NCBI RefSeq assembly: GCF_900660665.1
Contig: NZ_LR215037.1
Coordinates: 496,001-560,000 of the forward strand
From: Mycoplasmopsis maculosa
GTDB lineage: Bacteria; Bacillota_I; Bacilli_A; Mycoplasmatales; Metamycoplasmataceae
Reading direction: 5' to 3'
Length of the DNA stretch: 64,000 nucleotides
The stretch's first letter is position 1; each line of letters begins with the position of its first letter. Shown piece after piece: positions 1 to 10,961 of this stretch. Made by a program: the position numbers and the translations under genes. The notes beneath the pieces are model-generated. The model did no database searches. It was given only the letters and a program-made list of their open reading frames with translations, and had not been told where the DNA came from.

Positions 1-742
1 GAAGTGGTTCCATTGCTAAACGAACTAAACCGTAGTAAATAAAATATCATGAACTTGATGAACCTGGTTTTAATAAGCCCATTCAATTAATTATTCAAAC
101 TAAAATAATGTAACCAATAAAGTTTGCTATTGATTCATATAAAAATAAAGGATATCTATAAGCTACTGTTCCATCTGCAGTTTTTATAAACATATTATTA
201 GCAAATGAATCTCCAAATATAAATGAGCTGCTTCCATCTAAATCGATTTTTCCAAAAACTTCATGATTTGCGTAATTACCCCAACGACCAATAACTTGAC
301 CGATTAATATAGTAGGAATAATTATATCTGCTACCTTTCTTATATCCATAACATGTCTTTTTGAATAAACATAAGTGATATCTGCTATAAAGGCACAAAT
401 AATACCTCCTTGAATCGAAAGCCCACCTTCCCAAATTTTATATCAATTTGCAAAGTTAAAGTTTGTACTATAAATTGCAGCTTCTACTAAAAATCATAGA
501 CGTGAACCAATAATACTTAATGGAACCGTTATTAAAATTAAAGTAAATAAGTAATCTCATTTATATCTTGCTCTTCTTCAAAAAATAGCAATAGTTAAAA
601 TCGAAGCCAAAATACCCAACATCATAGTTATAGAATATGTATGAATTGGAAAAGCTTCAGAACCAATTGTAAAACTTTGCCCTTCTAAAAAAGGAGCAAA
701 ATTTGTTGGTGTTCCTGGAGCTACTTTAATATTACTAGTCAT
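1..742 (-). CDS. lgt: Prolipoprotein diacylglyceryl transferase, C-terminus cut by window edge
   Basis: Membrane enzyme that moves diacylglycerol from phosphatidylglycerol onto the lipobox cysteine of prolipoproteins, the first step of lipoprotein maturation. About 247 residues are visible. The family signature GRWGNYANHE lies near residues 152-161, between hydrophobic membrane segments. Several TGA codons are read as Trp, for example just after TIAIF. The start (MTSNIK) is chosen because it overlaps the hprK stop by 8 nt, implying translational coupling. The hprK-lgt pair is a common Firmicute/Mollicute arrangement. The 3' end lies outside the window. Confidence 0.95.
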
Positions 743-1694
743 ATCAATCTCCTTCGTCATCACCCGCTTCATTAACGCGACGATCTTCTAATAATTTAAG
801 TGCATCAAAACCTTCTTTTTTTGATAAATATGCGATAACAGCAGCCTCTATTAATGATGAAACTGAAGCCCCTACTTTTACTGGAACTTGCACTTTTTTA
901 ATTTTTCCGCCTAAAATTGGATAAGACATTTCTTTATCACCTAAACGATCTAGAGAAGAATAACTAATATTATTTTTTTCTACTAATTCAACAACTAAGT
1001 TTACAACAGCACCTCTAGATATTGATTTTACCCCGTATAAATGCAAGACATTTACTAAACCTGTACCTCTCATTTCTAGTAAATCTCTTGTTAACAATGG
1101 GCTTCTTCCAAAAAAGTTAGCACCTATATGTTTAATAAGAACAGCATCATCAGCAACAAATAAATGTCCATTTTGTATTAATTCATGCGTTGCTTCACTT
1201 TTTCCAATTCCTGATTCACCTATAATTAAGACTCCTACACCATAAACAACTGTTAAACAACCATGGACTTGTGTTTCCTCAGAGTAAAAATCGCTTAAAT
1301 ATGTACCAATTGTTGAGGTTATTTTTGATGTGCTTTTATCTGAAATATAAATTGGAATTTTGTATTCGTCACATATATTTATTATTCATTCAGATTGTAA
1401 TGAAGCCATACCTTTTGAAAGAATAACTAATGGCGGTTTTACTTCTAAAACTCTTCTTAATGTTTCAATTGCTTTTTGTTTACCTATTTTTTTAAAATAA
1501 ACTGATTCACTTGTTCCTCAACAAACAACATTTCTAGAGTATCTTTCATTATCAGTAACATGTGCTATTTCTAGCCCTAATCTTTTAATAGCAGGAAAAT
1601 TAATATTTCTATAAACTAAATCATCTGTTTTATTTGCTAATTCAATATTAAATTTTTTAAGTACTTTTCTTACATTTATTACTCGTCTTTTCAT
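735..1694 (-). CDS. hprK: HPr kinase/phosphorylase
   Basis: Bifunctional enzyme that phosphorylates and dephosphorylates Ser46 of HPr, tuning the sugar phosphotransferase system to energy state. The 319-residue protein has the Walker A loop GESGIGKSE near residues 158-166 and the family signature EMRGTGLVNV near 207-216. Length matches the family (about 310-320). The C-terminal codons run through a TGA (Trp) and end at TAG, overlapping lgt by 8 nt. AAAGG lies just upstream of the ATG, and a TATAAT at 1716-1721 (minus strand) gives the pair its own promoter after a terminator. Confidence 0.95.
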
Positions 1695-1715
1695 AATAAC
1701 CTTTTAATATTTAAT

Positions 1716-1721
1716 ATTATA
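1716..1721 (-). promoter_or_regulatory. -10 box of hprK-lgt
   Basis: Perfect TATAAT on the minus strand, 22 nt before the hprK ATG and just downstream of a terminator that ends the preceding operon. Inferred promoter. Confidence 0.5.
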
Positions 1722-1750
1722 TATTAAATAACATTATTTTCTAATTAATA

Positions 1751-1779
1751 AAAAAATAAGCCTTAATCTGACTTATTAT
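1751..1779 (-). terminator. Rho-independent terminator
   Basis: On the minus strand AATAAG pairs with CTTATT (1772-1777 with 1755-1760), followed by a run of T. The stem overlaps the end of the upstream membrane-protein gene and separates it from hprK. Confidence 0.55.
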
Positions 1780-2194
1780 AATAATTATTTTCTTCGTATA
1801 AACTCATTAATTTTTTAGGATATTTTTTAAAAGAACTTTTGATATAAAATTTAATATTTTTTTTAGCTTTTTCTTCATCATTAATTATTATTTTTTTTAC
1901 TGCTAACAACCCGAAAATGCTTATTATTAAAAAATATGTATAACCAAAAATAATTAATAATGAACCACTAATGACACATAATATTGCTACTAATTTATTT
2001 TTTTCAGTTAAAACAGTACCTATAACAATAGATGACAAAAATAAAAATGTCAACAGTATAACAATTGTAAATACAGCTTGAAAAATAGATTTTTTAAATT
2101 GTTTTAAATACAAGTTATTATTTAATGAAAATATTTTAAAATAAGCGTTTATTGTTTTTTCTTCTTTATTTATTTTATCAATTTTGTTAGTCAA
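1763..2194 (-). CDS. Small membrane protein of unknown function, TTG start
   Basis: A 143-residue protein I do not recognise. It has a basic N-terminus (MTNKIDKINKEEK), two or three strongly hydrophobic segments (about residues 38-62, 70-98), and a Lys/Tyr-rich cytoplasmic tail. The start codon is TTG: AAGGGG sits 6-7 nt upstream and an in-frame TAA lies two codons before it, so no ATG can be used. It overlaps the end of rbgA by 8 nt and is probably translated with it. Nothing shows its role. Confidence 0.7.
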   Translation of the reverse strand: MTNKIDKINKEEKTINAYFKIFSLNNNLYLKQFKKSIFQAVFTIVILLTFLFLSSIVIGTVLTEKNKLVAILCVISGSLLIIFGYTYFLIISIFGLLAVKKIIINDEEKAKKNIKFYIKSSFKKYPKKLMSLYEENNYYNKSD

Positions 2195-3038
2195 AAGTTA
2201 CCCCTTTTAAATTTTTAACTCAGTTTATAAAATGATTGTATGTTTTATTAAAATCAAATTTATTATTTATCATAAAGCCTTTTAAATACGCCATTTTAGT
2301 CAAAATATTATGCATTTTATACTCATCTAAATCAATGAGCTCAGATTCATCAAGACCATACTCTTTCGAAAATAAATTAGGATAATATTTTGCTATAACT
2401 TTTAAAAAGCTATTAAATAAAAATCTTAAAGGAAAAATTTTTGTTTCAATTGAACCTATCATAGCAAGTTTTGTTGCTGCCTCTTGATCATCCATTTTTG
2501 GGAGCAAAATTCCAGGAGTATCCATAAAATAATAATTATCAACTGTTACTCATTTTTTTTCTCTTGTTACTCCAGGAAAATTAGCAACTTTTAAACTATT
2601 TTTTTGAGACATTAAATTTATTAAAGTACTCTTTCCAGCATTAGGAACACCCATCACAAATAATTTTATTTTAGCTCCTAATAAACCTTTTTCTTTTGCT
2701 TTCGCAACTTTTGCAGCACTTATTTTTTTTATTTCATTTAAAATTATTTTTCTGCTATTTTGTTTTCTTAAATCAAGTCACAATACTTTACCATTGCTAA
2801 ATCTTTTTTGAATCATTTGTTTTTTAGTTTCGTCCATTAAATCACTCTTGGTAATAATAAAAAGTCTATTTTTTTGGGGAGAAATAGAATCAAAATCTTC
2901 ATTATAACTGCTTATTGGACATCTTGCATCTAAAACAATTACAAAAATATCTGCTAAAGTAGCATTATTTTTAATATCTTTCATTGCTTTAGCCATATGA
3001 CCAGGATATCAATTTATTAACGTTGTTTCTTCATTCAT
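2187..3038 (-). CDS. rbgA: Ribosome biogenesis GTPase RbgA (YlqF)
   Basis: Circularly permuted GTPase required for late 50S subunit assembly. The 283-residue protein shows the permuted order: G4 (TKSD, residues 63-66) comes before G1 (GVPNAGKST, around 129-137) and G3 (DTPG, near 173). Length is typical. The start MNEETTLINW is preceded by a good ribosome site inside the upstream gene. Two TGA-Trp codons lie near the N-terminus, and the C-terminus reads through TGA to TAA, overlapping the next gene by 8 nt. Confidence 0.93.
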
Positions 3039-3039
3039 T

Positions 3040-3261
3040 TTAATTACCCTTCATTTCCTCAAAAAGAATTTTTTCTTCATTTAAAGCTATTAAATTGTTC
3101 TTTTCGTTAATTAGTCTATTGTTTTCATCTTCTAAAATTTTTATTTTTCTATTTAATTCATGAATTTTACTATTTAATGAAGCTAATTGTAAATCTACTT
3201 CATTTTTGTTATATCCGTTTAATTCATAATTAAATATTTTAAAAGCAGTTTTATTCTTCAT
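3040..3261 (-). CDS. DivIVA/GpsB-like coiled-coil mini-protein
   Basis: 73 residues. The N-terminal part (FKIFNYELNGYNKNEVD) resembles the membrane-binding DivIVA/GpsB domain, whose core is F...L.GY...EVD. It is followed by a heptad-rich coiled coil (about residues 25-65). It lacks the C-terminal domains of true DivIVA. It ends 1 nt before the rbgA start and is probably cotranslated with it. By analogy it may organise division or ribosome-related membrane sites, but that is inference from a short motif. Confidence 0.6.
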   Translation of the reverse strand: MKNKTAFKIFNYELNGYNKNEVDLQLASLNSKIHELNRKIKILEDENNRLINEKNNLIALNEEKILFEEMKGN

Positions 3262-3272
3262 AGTAAATTTAC

Positions 3273-3989
3273 CTATCCATTGCTAATTTTATTTAAAACA
3301 ATACCAGCTGAAACTGATACATTCAAGCTTTCGAACTTAATTGGAATATAAACTTTAAAATCTAATAAATCATATATTTCTTTTTTTATACCATTACCTT
3401 CATTTCCGAAAATTATTACTATTTTTTTTGAATCAAAATTGACATCATTTAAAGGTATGCTATTTGATGATAATGTTGTACCATAAAGCTTATATCCATC
3501 TTCTTTTAGTTTTTTTAATTCTAAAAAAGAATTATTATAATTGACCAAATTTATATTAAATAAAGCTCCTTGGCTTGATCTAATTATTTTATCATTATAA
3601 AAATTAGAATTTGAAAAAACTGCATTAAATTCAAATGCTACTGATGATCTAATAATGGTTCCTATATTTCCAGGGTCTTGTAAATTATCTAAAAATACTA
3701 TTTTTTCAAAATTATTATTTTTAATATTTTCTTTCTTACATAATGCAAAAATTCCCTCAGGATTTTTAGTTGTACACACAGAATTTAGCACATTATCCGA
3801 AACTAAAATAGAATCAGAATATTTCTCCTTGCCAAATAATTCATAAATTTCTAAACAATATTTTTTATTTATAGCTTCTTCTACTAAATTGTATCCTTCA
3901 ACAATAAAAAAATCACTTTTATTATTATTAATATGCTTTTTTAGTTCTTTTATTTTAGTGTTTTGATTACTTGTTATTACTTTTCTCAT
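3273..3989 (-). CDS. TrmH-family (SpoU) RNA 2'-O-methyltransferase
   Basis: SPOUT-fold methyltransferase that modifies a ribose in rRNA or tRNA; the precise target cannot be read. The 238-residue protein has an N-terminal substrate-binding part and the three SpoU motifs: NLQDPGNIGTIIRSS, FGNEGNGI and NVSVSAGIVL, the last forming the SAM-binding knot. It overlaps the end of trmL by 13 nt and is followed at once by the DivIVA-like gene, so it belongs to the trmL-to-rbgA operon. The nearest described relatives are RlmB/TsnR-type enzymes. Confidence 0.85.
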   Translation of the reverse strand: MRKVITSNQNTKIKELKKHINNNKSDFFIVEGYNLVEEAINKKYCLEIYELFGKEKYSDSILVSDNVLNSVCTTKNPEGIFALCKKENIKNNNFEKIVFLDNLQDPGNIGTIIRSSVAFEFNAVFSNSNFYNDKIIRSSQGALFNINLVNYNNSFLELKKLKEDGYKLYGTTLSSNSIPLNDVNFDSKKIVIIFGNEGNGIKKEIYDLLDFKVYIPIKFESLNVSVSAGIVLNKISNG

Positions 3990-4507
3990 TCTAATAAAAA
4001 ATCTTTTCCTTTTTGAATTTCGAATTTAGATAAATCTTGAAAATCTAATTGTCTCATAACTTCAAAACCTAAAATTGATACACAATTAGCTAAATTGATA
4101 GATCTCATATTTGAAACCATTGGAATTCTTAAACAATTATCAAAATTATCCTTTAATATTTTTTTATCAATTCCAGTAGATTCTTTACCAAACATTAGCC
4201 ATATTTCATTTTTTTTCAAATATTCTTTTTTATAATCAACATCAGAATAAGTAACTTGTCCATATCTAGTTACATAATAAATATTTTTATCTTTATACTT
4301 ATTATAAAAAGCATCATAAGAATCATGAATTTCATGCTGTATATCACTTAAAATTCTTCCAGCTCCTGCTCTTTTTAAAAAATGTGGGCTTAATTCAAAA
4401 GAAATAGGTTTTATAATGTGCAATTTTGCTCCTAAAGCATAGCATGTTCTTATAATATTACCAGTATTTGGTGGTATTTCTGGTTCAAAAAGTACAATGT
4501 GTAACAT
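3977..4507 (-). CDS. trmL: tRNA (cytidine(34)-2'-O)-methyltransferase TrmL
   Basis: Methylates the wobble ribose of tRNA-Leu species. The minimal 176-residue SPOUT protein lacks an N-terminal extension, as expected for TrmL. Motifs are EIPPNTGNIIRTC near the start, WLMFGKESTGI in the middle, and NMRSINLANCVSIL forming the C-terminal knot. The end runs through a TGA (Trp) to TAA and overlaps the next methylase by 13 nt. AAGGAG precedes the ATG. It is the first gene of the leftward operon. Confidence 0.92.
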
Positions 4508-4679
4508 AATGACTCCTTAATATTTAAAATATATTTATATTTTACTATTTATATAGTTTATTATGAAAAATAATGTGGAAAATAGTGAATTTACTAAAAT
4601 CTTATTTTTTAGTATTGTAAAATTAATAAGCAAAGATTGTATAAGTCTTATTTATTATTTTCTTTGCACAAGGAGATTT

Positions 4680-4895
4680 ATGTACAAGTACAAAGCAAAA
4701 TTAATTTCTACACAAGAAGTTGTGGCTCAAGCAAACACTTTAGAAGATTTAGATGGTATGATTCTAGGGTATCGTCGTAAACAAAAAGTTGGTGAGCATA
4801 CAAATGGAAATGAAAAAATACAAATTATTCATGTTGAAAGAGATTCATTGAAAGGAAAACATAAATCTAAAGAAATTATTTTAAAAGAAGTTTAA
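4680..4895 (+). CDS. Small conserved mycoplasma protein, function unknown
   Basis: 71 residues beginning MYKYKAKLIST. An upstream ATG at 4563 is in frame, but the added 39 residues look non-coding. AAGGAG sits 4 nt before 4680, so the shorter start is chosen. The protein is compact and mixed in charge, with no membrane segment or cysteine, and rich in basic residues (YRRKQK, KGKHKSK). That is compatible with an RNA- or ribosome-associated role, but no family is recognised. A strong terminator follows directly, so it may be monocistronic. Confidence 0.7.
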   Translation: MYKYKAKLISTQEVVAQANTLEDLDGMILGYRRKQKVGEHTNGNEKIQIIHVERDSLKGKHKSKEIILKEV

Positions 4896-4902
4896 TTCTT
4901 TT

Positions 4903-4930
4903 AGCAGGTTAACCCTGCTTTTTATTTTTT
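4903..4930 (+). terminator. Rho-independent terminator
   Basis: AGCAGG pairs with CCTGCT across a short loop, followed by a T-rich run. Ends the small gene before trmB. Confidence 0.75.
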
Positions 4931-4966
4931 TATTTTCAAAATTATCAATATGTTAAAATTTATTTT

Positions 4967-5587
4967 ATGAGATTAAGAAATGATAATAAAGCTGAACAGA
5001 AATTACTTGATTCTGGTTTTTTATATGAATTTAAAAATAAAAAAATACAACTAAAAAATGATGATGTTTTGGAAATTGGAATGGGTAAAGGAGAAATGAT
5101 TGTTGAACTAGCATATCTAAATCCTAATATTAATTTTTATGGGCTAGAAAAATACGCAACAGTCGCAGCAAAATGTATAAAAAAAGCAAAAGAATATGAT
5201 TTAAAAAATTTTAAAATCATTTTAGAAGATGCTTCAAAAATTGAAGAAATTTTTGAAGGAGAATGTAATACAATTTGACTCACTTTTAGTGATCCTTGAC
5301 CAAAAGCAAGACATGAAAAAAGAAGATTAACATATAAATCTTTTTTAAAAAAATATTCTTTAATATTATCTAAAAACGGACTATTAAAATTTAAAAGTGA
5401 TAACGACAAATTATATGAATTTTCCTTAGAAAGTTTACTTGAAAATAATTGAATTATTATTGACAATGGAACTGATTTGCATAATAGTTTTCATAATAGT
5501 TCAAATATAAAAACAGGATATGAAACTAAATGAAGTTCATTAGGAAAAAATATTAATTATATTTTTGCTAAAAAGCCTATTTTATAA
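4967..5587 (+). CDS. trmB: tRNA (guanine-N7-)-methyltransferase
   Basis: SAM-dependent Rossmann enzyme that forms m7G46 in the variable loop of tRNAs. The 206-residue protein has the SAM loop EIGMGKGE (near residues 43-50), the family segment LTFSDPWPK.RH.KRR carrying catalytic Asp, and a C-terminal TGYETKW segment. Three or more Trp residues are encoded by TGA, including in the DPWPK motif. Length is typical. It is bounded by the terminator upstream and a bidirectional terminator downstream. Confidence 0.93.
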
Positions 5588-5588
5588 T

Positions 5589-5617
5589 AAAAAACGTATC
5601 TTCAGATACGTTTTTAT
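5589..5617. terminator. Bidirectional terminator between trmB and rplA
   Basis: Perfect stem AAAACGTATC/GATACGTTTT with loop TTCA. It has A-run and T-run flanks, so it can stop both convergent transcripts. Confidence 0.85.
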
Positions 5618-5627
5618 TTACAAATTA

Positions 5628-6323
5628 TTATTTTTCGATTTTAATTTTTATACCAGGACCCATTGTTGAAGATAATACAATATTTTGAATATATGTACCT
5701 TTAACAGCAGCTGGTTTTAATTTCTTAATTAATGAAACAACTGTTTGAATGTTTTCAGCTAATGCTTCAGTTGACATACTTACTTTTCCAACTAATGTAT
5801 GAACAATACCTGCTTTATCTGTACGGTAGTTTGCTTTACCTTTTTTAAGTTCTTCAACAGCTTTTTCTGGAGTAGGTGTAACTGTACCTGTTTTAGGGTT
5901 TGGCATTAAACCTTTAGGTCCAAGTTTTTTACCATATTTACCTAATAAAGGCATCATTGCTGGATCTGCAACCATAACATCAAAGTCAAATTCATCTTCT
6001 TTAATTTTTTGTTCAAGAGCTGCACCATCTACAACAATGTCAGCACCTGCAGCTGTACTTAATTTTTGTTTTTCAGGGTTATTTGTTACAACTAAAACTC
6101 TAATTGATTTTCCTGTACCATTTGGTAATAATACAGCACCACGTAATTGTTGATCTGCTTTTCTAACATCAAGGTTAAGTTTGAATACTAAATCTACTGA
6201 AGCGTCAAATTTTGCATATGAAGTTCTTTTAACAATTTCAATAGCTTCTTTTAAATCATAAGCAACTGTTTTGTCAAATGAAGCTCTTGCTTCTCTAATT
6301 TTCTTTCCACCTTTGAAAGCCAT
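5628..6323 (-). CDS. rplA: 50S ribosomal protein L1
   Basis: Forms the mobile L1 stalk of the 50S subunit near the E site and, in many bacteria, represses its own operon by binding the mRNA leader. The 231-residue protein has the family block LGKYGKKLGPKGLMPNPKTG around residues 125-145. Its Shine-Dalgarno (GAAGGAG) lies inside the last codons of rplK, so the two are translationally coupled. Length matches bacterial L1. Confidence 0.98.
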   Translation of the reverse strand: MAFKGGKKIREARASFDKTVAYDLKEAIEIVKRTSYAKFDASVDLVFKLNLDVRKADQQLRGAVLLPNGTGKSIRVLVVTNNPEKQKLSTAAGADIVVDGAALEQKIKEDEFDFDVMVADPAMMPLLGKYGKKLGPKGLMPNPKTGTVTPTPEKAVEELKKGKANYRTDKAGIVHTLVGKVSMSTEALAENIQTVVSLIKKLKPAAVKGTYIQNIVLSSTMGPGIKIKIEK

Positions 6324-6325
6324 AA

Positions 6326-6907
6326 TTAGTTTTCTCCTTCAACTTTTTCATCAATAACGTTAACTTCAATTTCTTTACCTTTAGATTCAACTAATTCAGC
6401 TTGTGCAGCGTCAAGTGCTGCTGATTTTGCAGCGGCTTTAGCGTCCGCCTTAGCTGCAGCATTAGCAGCTTTTCTAGCAGCAACTACATCGTCTCAACCT
6501 TCAACTAAAATACCCATATTTTTAGCTGTACCAGCAATAGTAGCCATAGCAGCATTAATATCTTTTGTATTTAAGTCTGGTAATTTGTATTCAGCAATAG
6601 CTTTCAATTGCTCAACTGTAATTGTTGCAGCAATAGTTGTTTTAGCATTTGAACTACCTTTATTAATTTTAGCAGCTTCTTTTAATTTGTAACTTGCTGG
6701 TGATGTGAATAATTTAAAATCGAATGATTTGTCAGCATAAACTGTAATTTGTACTGGAACTGGTTCGCTACCTCTTTCACGAGTTGCATCATTAAATGCA
6801 CGTGTAAATTCAGGCATGTTAATACCAACACCGGCTAAAGCAGGACCTGGTTTAGCTTGTCCGGCATTAAATTGTAACTTACGAACACGAACAATTTCTT
6901 TTGCCAT
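6326..6907 (-). CDS. rplK: 50S ribosomal protein L11 with extended C-terminal tail
   Basis: L11 sits at the base of the GTPase-associated stalk and binds 23S rRNA. Residues 1-137 match the whole canonical protein (about 141). Reading TGA as Trp adds a roughly 55-residue Ala/Lys-rich then acidic tail, giving 193 residues ending KVEGEN. The tail is low complexity (AARKAANAAAKADAKAAAKS). It also carries the ribosome site for rplA. The extension is real in this code because there is no other stop until TAA at 6326. Confidence 0.95.
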
Positions 6908-6929
6908 ATTTTGTTATCCTTTCGATAAT

Positions 6930-6955
6930 GTGGTTCTAGCGATAAAATCTCCCAC
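6930..6955 (-). promoter_or_regulatory. Probable L1-binding mRNA leader of rplK-rplA
   Basis: On the minus strand the leader reads GTGGGAG, a short spacer, then CTAGAACCAC. The outer GTGG/CCAC pair encloses a purine-rich internal loop. Such leaders before rplK are known in Firmicutes, where L1 binds a mimic of its 23S rRNA site. The site ends about 22 nt before the rplK ATG. Seen: the stem and its position. Inferred: L1 as the ligand. Confidence 0.45.
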
Positions 6956-6990
6956 TAGTTAAGAGACAATTTAATATAAATTGCATTTTT

Positions 6991-6996
6991 ATTATA
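6991..6996 (-). promoter_or_regulatory. -10 box of rplK-rplA
   Basis: Perfect TATAAT on the minus strand about 36 nt before the GTGGGAG leader element and 84 nt before the rplK ATG, giving a leader long enough for the proposed regulatory stem. Confidence 0.55.
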
Positions 6997-7027
6997 AATA
7001 AAAAAGTTTTTTTTAAAAGAATAAATA

Positions 7028-7600
7028 TTATTTTTTGTGAAAAACTTCATTTAAACTTTTACTTCAAATATTTTTTTTACTTATTTTTGCTAAATTTTCT
7101 ATTTTCTTTAATAAATAAAAATAATTAACGTTTTCTTCTGCGTTAGTGAAATATTCACTTTTTTTATTTACTATATCAATATACTTAACTCTTGCTAAAC
7201 CTTCTTTTACTAACTCATATCCAATATCATATTCTTTACCAAAATATCTATAAAAAAGCTTCGATACTATTCTATTATATTTATCTTTTTTTAAAGGAAT
7301 GTAATAGAATTCTTCACTTTTATTCCATATTTCTTTTATAAAAGCTGCTGCTTTTTGAGCATAGTAATTTTCATATTTCGCATTATCTTTTCAAGTTTTA
7401 AAAATTTCAGGAGCATCAATTCCAAAAATTCTTATTACATTTCTATCTTCATTTGTATTAAAAGAAATTGTATCTCCATCAATTATTTTAATATTATTTT
7501 CTATCTTAATTTTATTTCCAAATGAAGGAGCATTGTTGAAAGAACAGGATGTTATAAAAAAAGACATAAGAATAATTAACCCGCATATTTGTTTTTTCAT
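7028..7600 (-). CDS. Surface thermonuclease (TNase/SNase-like) lipoprotein
   Basis: A 190-residue secreted, lipid-anchored nuclease. Residues 1-20 form a lipoprotein signal peptide ending in the lipobox ITSC, the lipidation cysteine being residue 19. The mature part has the staphylococcal nuclease fold: IDGDT (Ca-binding aspartates) and RIFGIDAPE (catalytic Arg and substrate loop), then a C-terminal YNRIVSKLFY region with the second catalytic Arg. Mycoplasmas use such enzymes to obtain nucleotides and degrade neutrophil DNA traps. No start alternative exists nearby. Length matches the TNase family plus signal. Confidence 0.88.
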
Positions 7601-7830
7601 ATTTTTTTATTAAAATATTTTTTTATTTTTTTAAAATTATTTTTTAAAATAGATAAAATTACTTTTTTTCTAAAAAAACTTTTTTATAGATATTTTTTTA
7701 GAAAACATCAACTTAATTTATTATTAATAAAATATATTATTTAGCAAATAGATATAATTTTTGCTAAATTTTAAAAATTAATCTTAAATTTATATTAAAA
7801 TATAAATATTAATAATTTTTAGGAGAAAAC

Positions 7831-9294
7831 ATGAACATAAAAAATATTGAATTAAATAAAGAAAAAATGAATATTGTCGTTGAAGTTGAATTTAGCGGAG
7901 AATCATGAAAAAAAGTTTTTAATGAAACAAAAACAAAAAAAGTTAAAGAATTAAAAATACCTGGATTCCGTCCTGGTAAAGCTCCAAAACATGAAATAGA
8001 AAAAAGAATTACTCCTGTTGCAGTAGCTTATGATGCAGTTTACAAAGCTTATGAAACTGAAGCTGAACAAATTATTGAAGGTATTAAAAAAGAACATTCA
8101 AATATAGTAATGATGCCTGCATTAGTTGATATGCCTGTGCTTTCAGAGGAAAAAGCTGTTATAAAATTACAATTCCCATTAGAACCTGATTTTTCAAATT
8201 ATTCTTTAGATGATGTAAAAGTAGAAGTTGAAAAGATTTCAGTTAGCACAAAAGAGGTTGAAGAAGCAATAACAAGACAATTGCAATCAAATGCATTATT
8301 AATGCCTATTTCTAAGACTGAAAAAACAAAATTAGGAGATACAGTTACTCTTAACTACAAAGGTTATGTTAATGATGAAGCTTTTGAAGGTGGAGAAGCT
8401 GAAGGTTTTGAATTAAAATTAGGTTCAAAAACATTTATAGATACTTTTGAAGACCAATTAGTTGATAAAAAAATTGGATATAAAGGTGAGGTTAAAGTTA
8501 CTTTCCCAGAACAATATCCTGTTGATAAATTAAGAGGTCAATTAGCTACTTTTGATGTAGAAATCGTTGATGCAAAAAGACCAGAAAGTGTTGAAATAAA
8601 TGATGAAGCTGTTAAAACATTGAATGTTCCAGGTGTTAATACAGTTGAAGAGTTGAAAAAATATGTTAAAGATCAATTAATAGTTTCTAAAACTCTTATT
8701 AGTTTAAATACAACAGTTAATAGTGTGGTTCAAGAATTAAAAACAAAACATAACCCAACAGTTTCTAATGAAGTTGCGAAACCATACGCAGATAAAAAAC
8801 TTACAGAAGTAAGAAACCAATTAAAACAACAAAATATTAAATTAAGCGAGTACTTATCTGTTATTCAAAAATCAGAAGAAGAATTTTCTAACTTAATTTT
8901 AGAAGAAGAAAAAGCTCAATTAATAAATAACTTAGTTGCTTCTTCATTATTTAAAAAATATTCAGCTGAATTATCTATTAGTGAATTAGGAAAACAAGTT
9001 TGAGCATTAGAAACAGCAATGCAATCTGGTTTACCTTTAGAATTAGTTATTTCATTTATAGAACCTAAAGAAGGTGAAGATGCTTCTAAAACAGAAATGT
9101 ACTATAAAGAAGCTGCTTTAGAATTTGAATTTAAACAATTTGTTGCTAAAAAATTAGGTGGTGCTAACGCTGAAGCGAACTTAAAAGCTTTATCATCAAT
9201 TATTTCAAAACAAATAGAAAATGCAAAAAAAGCTGCAGAAGAACAAAAAGCTAAAACAAAAGAAGCAGAAAAATCTAAAGAAGAAACAAAATAA
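7831..9294 (+). CDS. tig: Trigger factor, ribosome-associated chaperone
   Basis: Peptidyl-prolyl isomerase and chaperone that binds nascent chains at the ribosome exit. The 487-residue protein has the N-terminal ribosome-docking signature GFRPGKAP (about residues 46-53), a central FKBP domain (about 150-245, VTLNYKGYVND, FEGG), and a long helical C-terminal domain ending in a Lys/Glu-rich tail. AGGAG lies 6 nt before the ATG. It stands alone between an AT-rich 230-bp gap and a terminator. Confidence 0.96.
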
Positions 9295-9296
9295 AA

Positions 9297-9330
9297 ATAT
9301 AAGTGTCTATTAGGCACTTATATTTTTTTA
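9297..9330. terminator. Terminator after tig
   Basis: ATATAAGTG/CACTTATAT stem with a 9-nt loop and a T7 run; A-rich on the other side, so it may also stop lysS transcripts. Confidence 0.8.
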
Positions 9331-9354
9331 TAAAAAAAGTAAGTTTTGTACTTA

Positions 9355-10824
<1,470 letters not shown>

Positions 10825-10961
10825 ACAACCTCCATAAAATAATTAATTTATAAACTTTTATTTATATTTTACTAAAATTATTTTTTTTATAAAAAATAAT
10901 CAAAAAATAGTACTATAAGTAATATGATTTATTTATACAATTTTATGAATAAGGAGCAAAA

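Noticed and set aside
4563-4679. N-terminal extension of the 71-residue protein
   Set aside because: The extra 39 codons are hydrophobic and non-conserved-looking, and the internal ATG has AAGGAG at good spacing.
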